64,000 nucleotides of DNA. Source: Azospirillum picis. Lineage in GTDB: Bacteria > Pseudomonadota > Alphaproteobacteria > Azospirillales > Azospirillaceae. The translations under genes were made by a program, and so were the position numbers. How positions within the stretch are numbered: the first letter of the stretch is position 1; the number at the start of each line of letters is the position of its first letter. This document shows positions 57,232-64,000 of the stretch, one piece after another. The stretch is taken from contig NZ_JAGINO010000016.1 of the NCBI RefSeq assembly GCF_017876115.1, forward strand, positions 1 through 64,000. The letters are read 5' to 3'. The notes under the pieces are model-generated. The model worked only from the letters and a program-made list of their open reading frames with translations, had not been told where the DNA came from and ran no database searches.

Positions 57232-60074
57232 TGGACGGGCCGGCCGCCGATCCTGCCGCAGGCAGCGCGCCGGCTTCGCAGTCCGGCCTTCACGGCGACC
57301 ACCCCCCCGGCCCCCGGCCGTCACGCCGCCATTTCCGGCCGCCCACGACCCTCGTCCTGACGGTGCTTGTCCTCGCCGTCGGGGCGGGGCTGTCGGTGCT
57401 GGCATGGGACCAGAGCAGGCGATGGCTGCATGCCGAGGAGGTTCACCGCTTCTCGGACCGGGCGGAGGAATTGCACAGCCGGTTGGCGGAGCGGGTGAGG
57501 CTGTACGAACAGGTCACGCGCGCCGCCGCGTCCCTGGTTATGGCCTTCCCGGCGCTGGGTTGGCGCGACTGGAGCCGCTTCGTGGAAGCGCTGGACGCGC
57601 CTGGCCGCCATCCGGGCATGACCGCCGTCGCCTATGCCCGTGCCGTTCCGCCCGGCGGCTCCGGCGACCTCGTGGCGTCGATGCGGGCCGTCGGCCTGTC
57701 GGATTTCCGCATCTGGCCGGACCGGGGCGGCGACCGGGCGGGCGACGGGGCCGAGCGGCTGGTGAATGTTTTCGCGGCGCCGGTGAACGAAGCCAACGTC
57801 CGCGCGCTCGGCTTCGACATGATGTCGGACAAAGTCCGGCGGGCCGCCATCGAGCAGGCGCGCGACAGTGGCGAGCCGTCGGCGACCCCGGCCGTCACGC
57901 TGAAGATCGACGAGGCGGCCGGGGTGAAATCCGCCTTCATCGTCTATCAGGCGACCTACCGTGGCGACCCCCAGCCGCCGTCCGTCGAGGCCCGGCGGGC
58001 TGCCTTCACCGGCGTCGCGCTGACCCCGGTGCGCATCGGCCCGCTGATGGGGCGGCTGCTGGAGGATCGGCGCCCGGACATCGGGATCGAACTCTACGAC
58101 GCACCGCCGACCGCGGGGGATTTCCCGCTGTACCGCAGTCCCCAGCTTCCCACCGCCAGGCAGCCGGCGTCGTCCGCCGCCATCGCCATCACGCGGGAGC
58201 TGCCGGTCGGCGGCCGGGCCTGGACCGTCCGCTATGTGGACCTGCCCGCGGCCTCCCCGGCGGCGGGCTGGATGCCGCCGGCGGTGCTGGCGGGCGGGCT
58301 GGTGCTCAGCCTGGCATTGGCGGCGATGCTGCGCGTGATGATGGCGACACATACGCGCGCCCTGGCCATGGCGCAGCAGATGACCGCCTCGCTGCGCCTC
58401 CAGGAGGCCGAGCGCAGCCGGCTTTTCACCCAGGCACCGCTGGGCATCGCGCTGATCGGCGTGGACGGCACGGTGACCGATTGCAATCCCGCCTTCGCCG
58501 CCGCTGCGGGCATGGAGCGCGGCGACCTGCTGGGCGTCGATGCCCGGCTGCGCTTGGCCGACCAGGCGGCCGTCTTCGCGCTGGACGCGGCGCTCCAGGG
58601 CGAAAGCGGGCGGCTGGAAACCGACCAGCCGCTGCTGATCGGCGGGCGGCGCAGCCATTTCAGCCTGCATTTCCAGCCGGTCACCGTCGGCGGCGACCTG
58701 AAGTTCGTGCTGGCCTTCGCCGAGGATACCGGCGAGAAGCGGCGGGCGGAGCAGCATATCCAGTACCTTGCCCATTTCGACGCGCTGACCGGGCTGCCGA
58801 ACCGCGTCCTGCTGTTCGACCGCCTGGCCCAGGCCCTGCGCGAGGCGCGGCGCGACGGCGGCAGGGTGGCGGTGCTGTTCATCGACCTGGACCGCTTCAA
58901 GGTGATCAACGACAGCCTGGGCCATTCCTTCGGCGACGAGGTGCTGCGGTCGGTGGCGCAGCGGCTCCAGGCCGGCTTGCGCGACTGCGATACGGTCGGG
59001 CGGCTGGGAGGTGACGAGTTCCTGATCGTCGCCCGCCGGATGGCCGTGCCGGACGATGTGGCCCGCATCGCCGGGAAGGTGGTGGCCCACCTGGCCAGCC
59101 CCTTCGCCGTCGGTGGCCGGAACTTCGTGGTGACGCCCAGCATCGGCATCAGCCTCTATCCCGACGATGCCGAGGATCCGGAGGGCCTGATCCGCTGTGC
59201 CGACATCGCGATGTATCACGCCAAGGAGCATGGCCGGAACAGCTTCCGTTTCGTCACGCGGGAGATGGGTGCCAGGTCGCGGGAGCGGCTCGACCTGGAG
59301 GGCAACCTGCGCCGGGCCATCCAAGAGGGCCAGCTTTTCCTGGTCTACCAGCCCCAAGTCGATACCCTGTCGGGGCGGATCGTCGGATTCGAGGCGCTGG
59401 TCCGCTGGCGCCATCCGGAGGAGGGGCTGATCATGCCCGGCCGCTTCCTGCCGGTGGCCGAGGAGAGCGGCCTGGTGCTGGCGATGGGCGACTGGGTGCT
59501 GGGCGAGGCCTGCGCCCAGATCCGGCGCTGGAAGTCGAGATTCAGCCTGTCGGTCCCGGTGGCGGTCAACGTTTCCGGCGCCCAGTTCCGCGACGGCCAG
59601 TTGCCGCTGAAGGTCGCCCATGCGCTCGACATCAACGGGCTGAGCGGGCCGGAGCTGGAGATCGAGGTGACGGAAGGCACGCTGATCGGCGACGTCGAGG
59701 CGGCGGCGGCAACGCTGACGGCGCTGAAGCGGCGTGGCGTGCTGATCGCGTTGGACGATTTCGGCACCGGCTATTCCAGCCTCAGCTACCTGCACCGGCT
59801 GCCGATCGACAAGCTGAAGATCGACCGCTCCTTCATCCACGACCTGTCCACCGGCGCCAGCGACTCCTCGGTCCCCCGCGCCATCGTCGGGCTTGGCCGC
59901 AGCCTGGGACTGTCGGTGATCGCCGAAGGGGTCGAGACGCAGGAGCAGCTCAGGCTGCTGCGCGACCTGTCCTGCGAAAGCTACCAGGGCTTCCTGTTCA
60001 GCCGTCCCGTGCCGGTGGAGGAGGTGGAGCAGTTGCTCGGCCGGCGGGAAGCGGGCGAGCCGGTGCCGGCCTGA
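57231..60074 (+). CDS. CHASE-PAS-GGDEF-EAL cyclic-di-GMP protein
   Basis: A 947-residue inner-membrane protein. Helix 1 (TLVLTVLVLAVGAGLSVLAW), a periplasmic CHASE sensor (ALDAPGRHPGMTAVAYARAV, then GEPSATPAVTLKIDEA), helix 2 (AVLAGGLVLSLALAAMLRVM), a PAS domain (LGIALIGVDGTVTDCNPAFA), GGDEF at residues 593-597 with an inhibitory RxxD five residues before it (RDCD), and EAL from 721 (GFEALVRWRHPEEG, DDFGTGYSS, AEGVET). Both catalytic motifs are complete, so it could make and degrade c-di-GMP. Its 3' end overlaps the convergent GNAT gene by 94 bp. Confidence 0.93.
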   Translation: MDGPAADPAAGSAPASQSGLHGDHPPGPRPSRRHFRPPTTLVLTVLVLAVGAGLSVLAWDQSRRWLHAEEVHRFSDRAEELHSRLAERVRLYEQVTRAAASLVMAFPALGWRDWSRFVEALDAPGRHPGMTAVAYARAVPPGGSGDLVASMRAVGLSDFRIWPDRGGDRAGDGAERLVNVFAAPVNEANVRALGFDMMSDKVRRAAIEQARDSGEPSATPAVTLKIDEAAGVKSAFIVYQATYRGDPQPPSVEARRAAFTGVALTPVRIGPLMGRLLEDRRPDIGIELYDAPPTAGDFPLYRSPQLPTARQPASSAAIAITRELPVGGRAWTVRYVDLPAASPAAGWMPPAVLAGGLVLSLALAAMLRVMMATHTRALAMAQQMTASLRLQEAERSRLFTQAPLGIALIGVDGTVTDCNPAFAAAAGMERGDLLGVDARLRLADQAAVFALDAALQGESGRLETDQPLLIGGRRSHFSLHFQPVTVGGDLKFVLAFAEDTGEKRRAEQHIQYLAHFDALTGLPNRVLLFDRLAQALREARRDGGRVAVLFIDLDRFKVINDSLGHSFGDEVLRSVAQRLQAGLRDCDTVGRLGGDEFLIVARRMAVPDDVARIAGKVVAHLASPFAVGGRNFVVTPSIGISLYPDDAEDPEGLIRCADIAMYHAKEHGRNSFRFVTREMGARSRERLDLEGNLRRAIQEGQLFLVYQPQVDTLSGRIVGFEALVRWRHPEEGLIMPGRFLPVAEESGLVLAMGDWVLGEACAQIRRWKSRFSLSVPVAVNVSGAQFRDGQLPLKVAHALDINGLSGPELEIEVTEGTLIGDVEAAAATLTALKRRGVLIALDDFGTGYSSLSYLHRLPIDKLKIDRSFIHDLSTGASDSSVPRAIVGLGRSLGLSVIAEGVETQEQLRLLRDLSCESYQGFLFSRPVPVEEVEQLLGRREAGEPVPA

Positions 60075-60643
60075 CGCGCCCGCCAGTCTTCCCGGGTGAT
60101 CTCCCACAGTTCCGTCTCAAGCCGACCGGCAACATAGTCGCGCATCTCGATGCCGACGAGCCGCATGCCCATGCGCTCCGACAGGCGGCTGGAGGCACGG
60201 TTCGCCACCGCCTTGGGCACGCGCAGGACCGGCCGCCCCAGCGTCTCGAACCAGAAGCCGGTGACCGCCTCGGCGGCCTCGGCCATCAGCCCGCGGCCCT
60301 GCCAGGGCAGCCCGAGCCAGAATCCCCGGTTGTTGTCCTCCTCCAGCATCAGGCTGATCGCGCCGATCACGTCGTCCGGAGCCTCGCGCAGGCGCAAGGT
60401 CCAGTGCCATTCCTCGCCACGGGCCGCGGCCGGCAGCGCCACGTCCCGGACATAGCCGAGCGCGCCGTCGGGCGGGTAGGGCCAGGGGACACGGTCGTTC
60501 AGGTGGCGCACGATCTCCCACCGCGGGAACAGCCGCTGGATGGCCGCGGCGTCGGCGATGGCCAGCGGCTGCAGCACCAGCCGGCTGGTGGCGAGCCGCG
60601 GCGCGGCCGGGAGCAGGGCGTCGCCGTCGCAAGGCGCCGTCAT
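59981..60643 (-). CDS. GNAT family acetyltransferase (RimJ/RimL type)
   Basis: A 220-residue acetyl-CoA-dependent N-acetyltransferase. ATSRLVLQPLAIADAAAIQRL and PDGALGYVRDVALPAAARGE are the N-terminal block; LPWQGRGLMAEAAEAVTGFWF is the Q-x-x-G-x-G/A acetyl-CoA motif; ASSRLSERMGMRLVGI is the C-terminal block. ATG at 60643 overlaps the stop of the M20 gene, so the two are co-translated. The last 35 codons extend beyond the usual end and overlap the EAL gene; the tail is low-complexity Ser/Thr-rich. Confidence 0.85.
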   Translation of the reverse strand: MTAPCDGDALLPAAPRLATSRLVLQPLAIADAAAIQRLFPRWEIVRHLNDRVPWPYPPDGALGYVRDVALPAAARGEEWHWTLRLREAPDDVIGAISLMLEEDNNRGFWLGLPWQGRGLMAEAAEAVTGFWFETLGRPVLRVPKAVANRASSRLSERMGMRLVGIEMRDYVAGRLETELWEITREDWRARQAGTGSPASRRPSNCSTSSTGTGRLNRKPW

Positions 60644-61956
60644 GTGGCGGAGGCGCGGGAGGGGCGGCCGAGCAGATCCAGGGTCGCCAGCGCCATCACC
60701 TGTGCCGAATGGACCATGTCGTCGATGCCGACCCATTCGTCGGGCTGGTGGGCGAGGTCGAGGATGCCGGGGCCGTAGGCGATGCAATCCTTCAACTGGC
60801 CGACGCGCACCACATGCTTCTGGTCGTAGGTGCCGGGGGACACCACGCGTTCGGCCGGCCGGCCCAACACCGCCTCGATGGCGGCGGCCACCGCCTGCAC
60901 GACCGGCGCCTCGGCGTCGGTCATCGTCGGCAGGAAGGCCAGCACCTCGCGCAAGTCGTAGTCGAAGCCCGGCCGGATGCGGCGCAGGTCGTCCAGGATG
61001 GCGACGATCTCGCCGCGCACCGTTTCCGGATCCTCCTCGATCAGGTAGCGGCGGTCGATCACCATGCGGCAGCGGTCGGGCACCATCGGGCTCGGCAGCC
61101 CGCCGTGGTCCTCGGCCTGGCCGCCGTGGATGGCGTTGATGTTGATGGTGGACTGGCGCGCCCCCTCCGGCACCACCGGCATGCCGGTGCGCCTGGCGGC
61201 GAGGCGGGGGATCAGCTCCGTCTCGATCCGGTGCAGCACGGCGCCCATGTGGCGCACCGCGCAGTTGCCGAGGAAGGGCATGGAGCCGTGGGCGACGCGG
61301 CCCTTGGTCTCGATCTCCGCCCACCAGACGCCGCGATGGCCGACGCAGACGCGGTCGACGTTCAGCGGTTCCGGGATGATGACGTGGTCGACCCGCGGCC
61401 GGGAGAAGTATCCCAGCCCGGCCAGATGCCCGACCCCGCCGTAGCCGCCCGACTCCTCATCCACGGTGCCGGAGATTTCCAGCGCGCCGGCGGTCAGCCG
61501 CCCCTCGTCCAGCAGCGATTCCACCGCGATGATCGAGGCGGCGATGCCCCCCTTCATGTCGCAGGCGCCGCGTCCGTAGACCCGGCCGTCCCTGACCAGG
61601 CCGCCGAAGGGATCGACGGTCCAGCCCTGGCCGGCCGGCACCACGTCGATGTGGCCGTTGAAGTGGATACAGGGGCCCGGCCGCGGCCCCTCGATGCGGG
61701 CCACCACGTTGGTGCGCGGATAGCGGTCGCTGTCGCCCGCCGCCCCTTCCGCCCGCACATACCCGACGGTGAAGCCGCGGGCCGCCAGCCGGCGGCCGAT
61801 CAGCTCGGCGCAGTCGGTGTAGGCATCACCGGGCGGGTTGACGGTGGGGATGCGGATCAGGTCGCGCGTCAGCGCCACCAACTCGTCGCGGCGCTCCTCG
61901 ATCCGGCGGAACAGGCTTGCGGTGGCGGCATCGGCGGCCGGTCGGTCGGGACGCAT
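60640..61956 (-). CDS. M20 family amidohydrolase (acetylornithine deacetylase / DapE-like)
   Basis: A 438-residue zinc-dependent deacylase. Metal ligands are visible in HFNGHIDVVPAG, the GRGACDMKGG block and GTVDEESGG, then the dimerisation domain (GRVAHGSMPFLGNCAV) and the C-terminal LAHQPDEWVGIDDM (metal His). The family hydrolyses N-acylated amino acids; the exact substrate (acetylornithine, succinyl-DAP or other) cannot be set. Operon with the GNAT gene downstream. Confidence 0.85.
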   Translation of the reverse strand: MRPDRPAADAATASLFRRIEERRDELVALTRDLIRIPTVNPPGDAYTDCAELIGRRLAARGFTVGYVRAEGAAGDSDRYPRTNVVARIEGPRPGPCIHFNGHIDVVPAGQGWTVDPFGGLVRDGRVYGRGACDMKGGIAASIIAVESLLDEGRLTAGALEISGTVDEESGGYGGVGHLAGLGYFSRPRVDHVIIPEPLNVDRVCVGHRGVWWAEIETKGRVAHGSMPFLGNCAVRHMGAVLHRIETELIPRLAARRTGMPVVPEGARQSTININAIHGGQAEDHGGLPSPMVPDRCRMVIDRRYLIEEDPETVRGEIVAILDDLRRIRPGFDYDLREVLAFLPTMTDAEAPVVQAVAAAIEAVLGRPAERVVSPGTYDQKHVVRVGQLKDCIAYGPGILDLAHQPDEWVGIDDMVHSAQVMALATLDLLGRPSRASAT

Positions 61957-62177
61957 GGGCTCTCCCGCGAAGATTGCGGGCCCAGTGTCCCCCGAACCGG
62001 ACGGTCAGTCCACCCCGCCTTTCGGAAACGTTGCAGTCCGTTATGTTGCGATGCACTTTCCTGGTGCGGCCCTGCCCGTTGGAGTGTGACCGGTTCAGGC
62101 GGACTCACTCGAACCGTGAATCGCACGGGAAAACAATGGCCGGAGTCGCGCCGCCCCTCTACCGGAGACGCCGTGCC

Positions 62178-63032
62178 ATGACCGTTGTCCACCCCCATGG
62201 GCTCAGCGCCCCGACCCTGACCGATGCCGAGATCGCCGGCATCGCCGCAAGCTTCGTCGATGCCCGCCGTGGTGCCACCGCGCTCGCCGACTTCCCCGGC
62301 CCCCTGCCGGCCGACCTCGCCACCGCCTACGCCATCCAGGCCGCGGCGATCGCGGGGTGGGGTGACGAGGTCGCCGGCTGGAAGGTGGCGCGCGTGCCGC
62401 CGGCCCTTGAGGAGAGGCTGGGCGCCATGCGCTACATCGGCCCGGTCTTCGCCCGCGGCATCCGCCGTTTCGACGGCGGCGACCTCTCCTTCCCCGTGAT
62501 CCCGGGTGGCTTCGGCGCGGTGGAGGCGGAGTTCGCCGTGCAGGTCGCCGCCGATGCGCCGGCCGACAAGCTCGATTACAGCCCGGCCGAGGCCGGCGCC
62601 TTCATCGGCGCCGTCCACGCGGCCATCGAGGTGGCGGGGGGACCGCTGGCGCCGGTCAACGACCTCGGCCCGACCGCCGCGACCTCCGTCTTCGGCAACA
62701 ACACGGCGCTGATCGTCGGCGAGCGGGTCCCGACCGACGACGAGGGCGGAGGCACCGCGGGCGCCGACGCGCTGAGGGCCGAGGTGCTGATCGACGGCCA
62801 GAGCGTCGGGGTCGGCAGCACCGCCAAGCTGCCGGGCGGCATCGCCGCGGCGCTGGCGGTGGCGTTGGGCACGGCCGCCCGGGTCGGCCGTCCGCTGAAG
62901 GCAGGACAATGGGTGTCGACCGGCGCGCTCACCGGTGTCCATGCCATCGCCATCGGACAATCGGCGCGTGTCTGCTTCACCGGCTTCGCGCCGATGAGCG
63001 GGATCGCCGTCGCCGCCATGCCGGCCGAGTGA
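62178..63032 (+). CDS. 2-keto-4-pentenoate hydratase / FAH-family protein
   Basis: A 284-residue protein of the fumarylacetoacetate hydrolase superfamily, hydratase branch: DLATAYAIQAAAIAGWGDEVAGWKV, FGAVEAEFAVQVAADAP (metal-site ExE) and HAAIEVAGG. It would add water to 2-hydroxypenta-2,4-dienoate-type products of aromatic meta-cleavage. No other meta-pathway genes are nearby, so the substrate is open. The start is ATG 62178; upstream in-frame codons have no fit. Confidence 0.78.
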   Translation: MTVVHPHGLSAPTLTDAEIAGIAASFVDARRGATALADFPGPLPADLATAYAIQAAAIAGWGDEVAGWKVARVPPALEERLGAMRYIGPVFARGIRRFDGGDLSFPVIPGGFGAVEAEFAVQVAADAPADKLDYSPAEAGAFIGAVHAAIEVAGGPLAPVNDLGPTAATSVFGNNTALIVGERVPTDDEGGGTAGADALRAEVLIDGQSVGVGSTAKLPGGIAAALAVALGTAARVGRPLKAGQWVSTGALTGVHAIAIGQSARVCFTGFAPMSGIAVAAMPAE

Positions 63033-63045
63033 GTTCGACCCTTCA

Positions 63046-63064
63046 CCATCCGTGCCGCGGATGG
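63046..63064. terminator. hairpin after hydratase-like gene
   Basis: CCATCCG and CGGATGG form a 7-bp stem with loop TGCCG 13 bp after the stop codon. No T-tract; a terminator by position only. Confidence 0.4.
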
Positions 63065-63139
63065 CGCAATCCTGGGTCCGACCGGGGGCATGGCGACCCG
63101 CCTTCTTGACGGAAGCCAACGGGAGGCGGGGGTGCTTCA

Positions 63140-64000
63140 ATGGCGCCCCTCCTCCCATCGCCCCTGCACGAGACCCACCCCTTGTCCCAGCCGAGCGCCG
63201 CGTCCGAGGCCACCCCCCTCAATCAGCCGTCTCTGCAGCCGTCCCTGCAGCCGTCCCTGCCGCCGGCGCGGCTGTTCGCCGGCGTGGCGCTCGCCGTCCT
63301 CGGGGTCATGGCCTTTTCGCTGCGGCCGGTCATCATCAAGCTGGCCTACCGGTACGACGTCGATCCGGTGACGCTCATCATGCTGCGCATGGTCTTCTCG
63401 CTGCCGTTCTTCCTGGCGATGGCAGCCTGGTCGGGGACGCGGGGCGGGCGGAGCCGGGTCAGCGGGCGCGACTTCGCGCTGACCGTCGGGCTGGGCATCA
63501 CCGGCTATTACGCCGCCAGCTTCTGCGATTTCCTGGGCCTGCGCTACGTGTCGGCGGGGATGGGGCGGCTGTTGTTGTTCCTCTACCCCACCATCGTGGT
63601 GGTCCTGTCGGCACTGTTCCTCGGCAAGCGGATCGGCCTGCGCGAGGTGGTGGCGCTGGTGGTCTCCTATGTCGGTGTCGCCCTTGTGGTGTGGTCGGAG
63701 GTCGGGACCGGCCATCCCGACTTCATGACCGGGGCCGGATTGGTCTTCCTGGGCGCCTTCCTCTACTCGGTCTACCTGGTCGGCAGCAGCCGGGTGGTGC
63801 AGCGGATCGGCTCCATGCGCTTCACCGCCTACGCCATGACGGCCGCCAGCCTGTGCTGCATCGCGCAGTTCCTGGTGCTGCGGCCGCTGTCGGCACTCGA
63901 CCTGCCGATGCCGGTCTACGGGCTGTCGGCGCTGATGGCGGTGGCGTCCACCGTCCTCCCGGTCCTGATGACGGCGGAGGCGCTGCGCCGGGTCGGCCCC
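63140..64000 (+). CDS. DMT/EamA family transporter (partial)
   Basis: 287 codons are present; the gene runs off the right edge. At least eight hydrophobic helices are seen (LFAGVALAVLGVMAFSL, TLIMLRMVFSLPFFLAMAA, LTVGLGITGYYAASFCDFLG, LLLFLYPTIVVVLSALFLG, VVALVVSYVGVALVVWSEV and others), with the EamA repeat feature LRYVSAGMGRLLLFLYPTIVV. It exports small metabolites; substrate unknown. The cytoplasmic N-terminus holds a triple QPSL repeat (63224-63259). Confidence 0.85.
   Translation, partial: MAPLLPSPLHETHPLSQPSAASEATPLNQPSLQPSLQPSLPPARLFAGVALAVLGVMAFSLRPVIIKLAYRYDVDPVTLIMLRMVFSLPFFLAMAAWSGTRGGRSRVSGRDFALTVGLGITGYYAASFCDFLGLRYVSAGMGRLLLFLYPTIVVVLSALFLGKRIGLREVVALVVSYVGVALVVWSEVGTGHPDFMTGAGLVFLGAFLYSVYLVGSSRVVQRIGSMRFTAYAMTAASLCCIAQFLVLRPLSALDLPMPVYGLSALMAVASTVLPVLMTAEALRRVGP
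63224..63259 (+). repeat. 12-bp triple tandem repeat in transporter gene
   Basis: CAGCCGTCTCTG followed by two copies of CAGCCGTCCCTG, encoding three QPSL units in the N-terminal tail of the transporter. Confidence 0.8.

Noticed and set aside
57321..60107. 928-codon minus-strand ORF opposite the GGDEF/EAL gene
   Set aside because: It is the GC-rich shadow of a protein with all expected motifs; its own translation is Arg/His/Gln-rich without any domain.
1..64000. CRISPR arrays, rRNA or tRNA genes, insertion sequences other than the prophage
   Set aside because: No regularly spaced repeats, no RNA gene signatures and no other transposase seen.

Overview
The window is very GC-rich DNA with alphaproteobacterial gene order and protein families (etfB next to a cobalamin adenosyltransferase, dnaB-alr, mlaE-mlaF, a CHASE/GGDEF/EAL protein, CorA). 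Together these suggest Azospirillum or a close relative in Rhodospirillales; that assignment is inference from protein character, not a database match.

Host part 1 (1-15481). On the minus strand: the start of etfB, a cob(I)alamin adenosyltransferase with a small membrane protein, a lipoprotein, a zinc-ribbon protein, endonuclease III, MlaF and MlaE, alanine racemase, DnaB, a LOG-family protein, a hypothetical protein and CorA. On the plus strand: a Tat-exported GH1 beta-glucosidase, a C-terminally anchored small protein, a peptidoglycan-binding protein, a cytochrome c' / diheme cytochrome c pair and a LysM protein.

Prophage (15482-54824, 39,343 bp). A complete-looking transposable (Mu-like) prophage. 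Both ends can be set to the base: they begin 5'-TGTG and finish CACA-3', carry transposase-site-like 12-mers at the same distance from each tip, and are flanked by an identical 5-bp duplication, GGGGG. Order: a small membrane-protein gene and the repressor (minus strand); then on the plus strand Ner, a regulator, MuA-like transposase, MuB-like ATPase, a block of small early genes (DUF3164, a ParB/DUF6551-like protein, GemA), a Mor-type activator; then lysis genes, a DksA/TraR-like protein, gp26-gp28-type packaging genes, portal, a com + DNA methyltransferase cassette, Mu F-like protein with a probable C-terminal nuclease domain, protease/scaffold, cement protein, gpT capsid and head-completion genes. 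The tail module is siphophage-like (tail tube, a G/GT pair joined by a probable -1 frameshift, a 1,943-residue tape measure, hub and fibre proteins), so this is a Mu-like head and replication module on a long flexible tail, as in B3/D3112-type phages.

Non-coding structure is unusually rich in the prophage: a 104-nt multibranched RNA candidate after the F-like gene, a hairpin-packed leader before com with a stem-loop over the methyltransferase start, a strong hairpin after the GGGAAAC slippery site, a terminator-like hairpin on the tape-measure start, a hairpin cluster beside the repressor, and exact internal copies of the end-binding 12-mer.

Host part 2 (54825-64000). A membrane protein (originally divergent from corA), a PRPP synthetase-like protein, a small helical protein coupled to a CHASE-PAS-GGDEF-EAL protein, a GNAT acetyltransferase and an M20 deacylase (minus strand), a 2-keto-4-pentenoate hydratase-like protein and the start of a DMT/EamA transporter. 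The phage sits 23 bp upstream of the corA start codon and moves corA about 39 kb away from its original upstream DNA.
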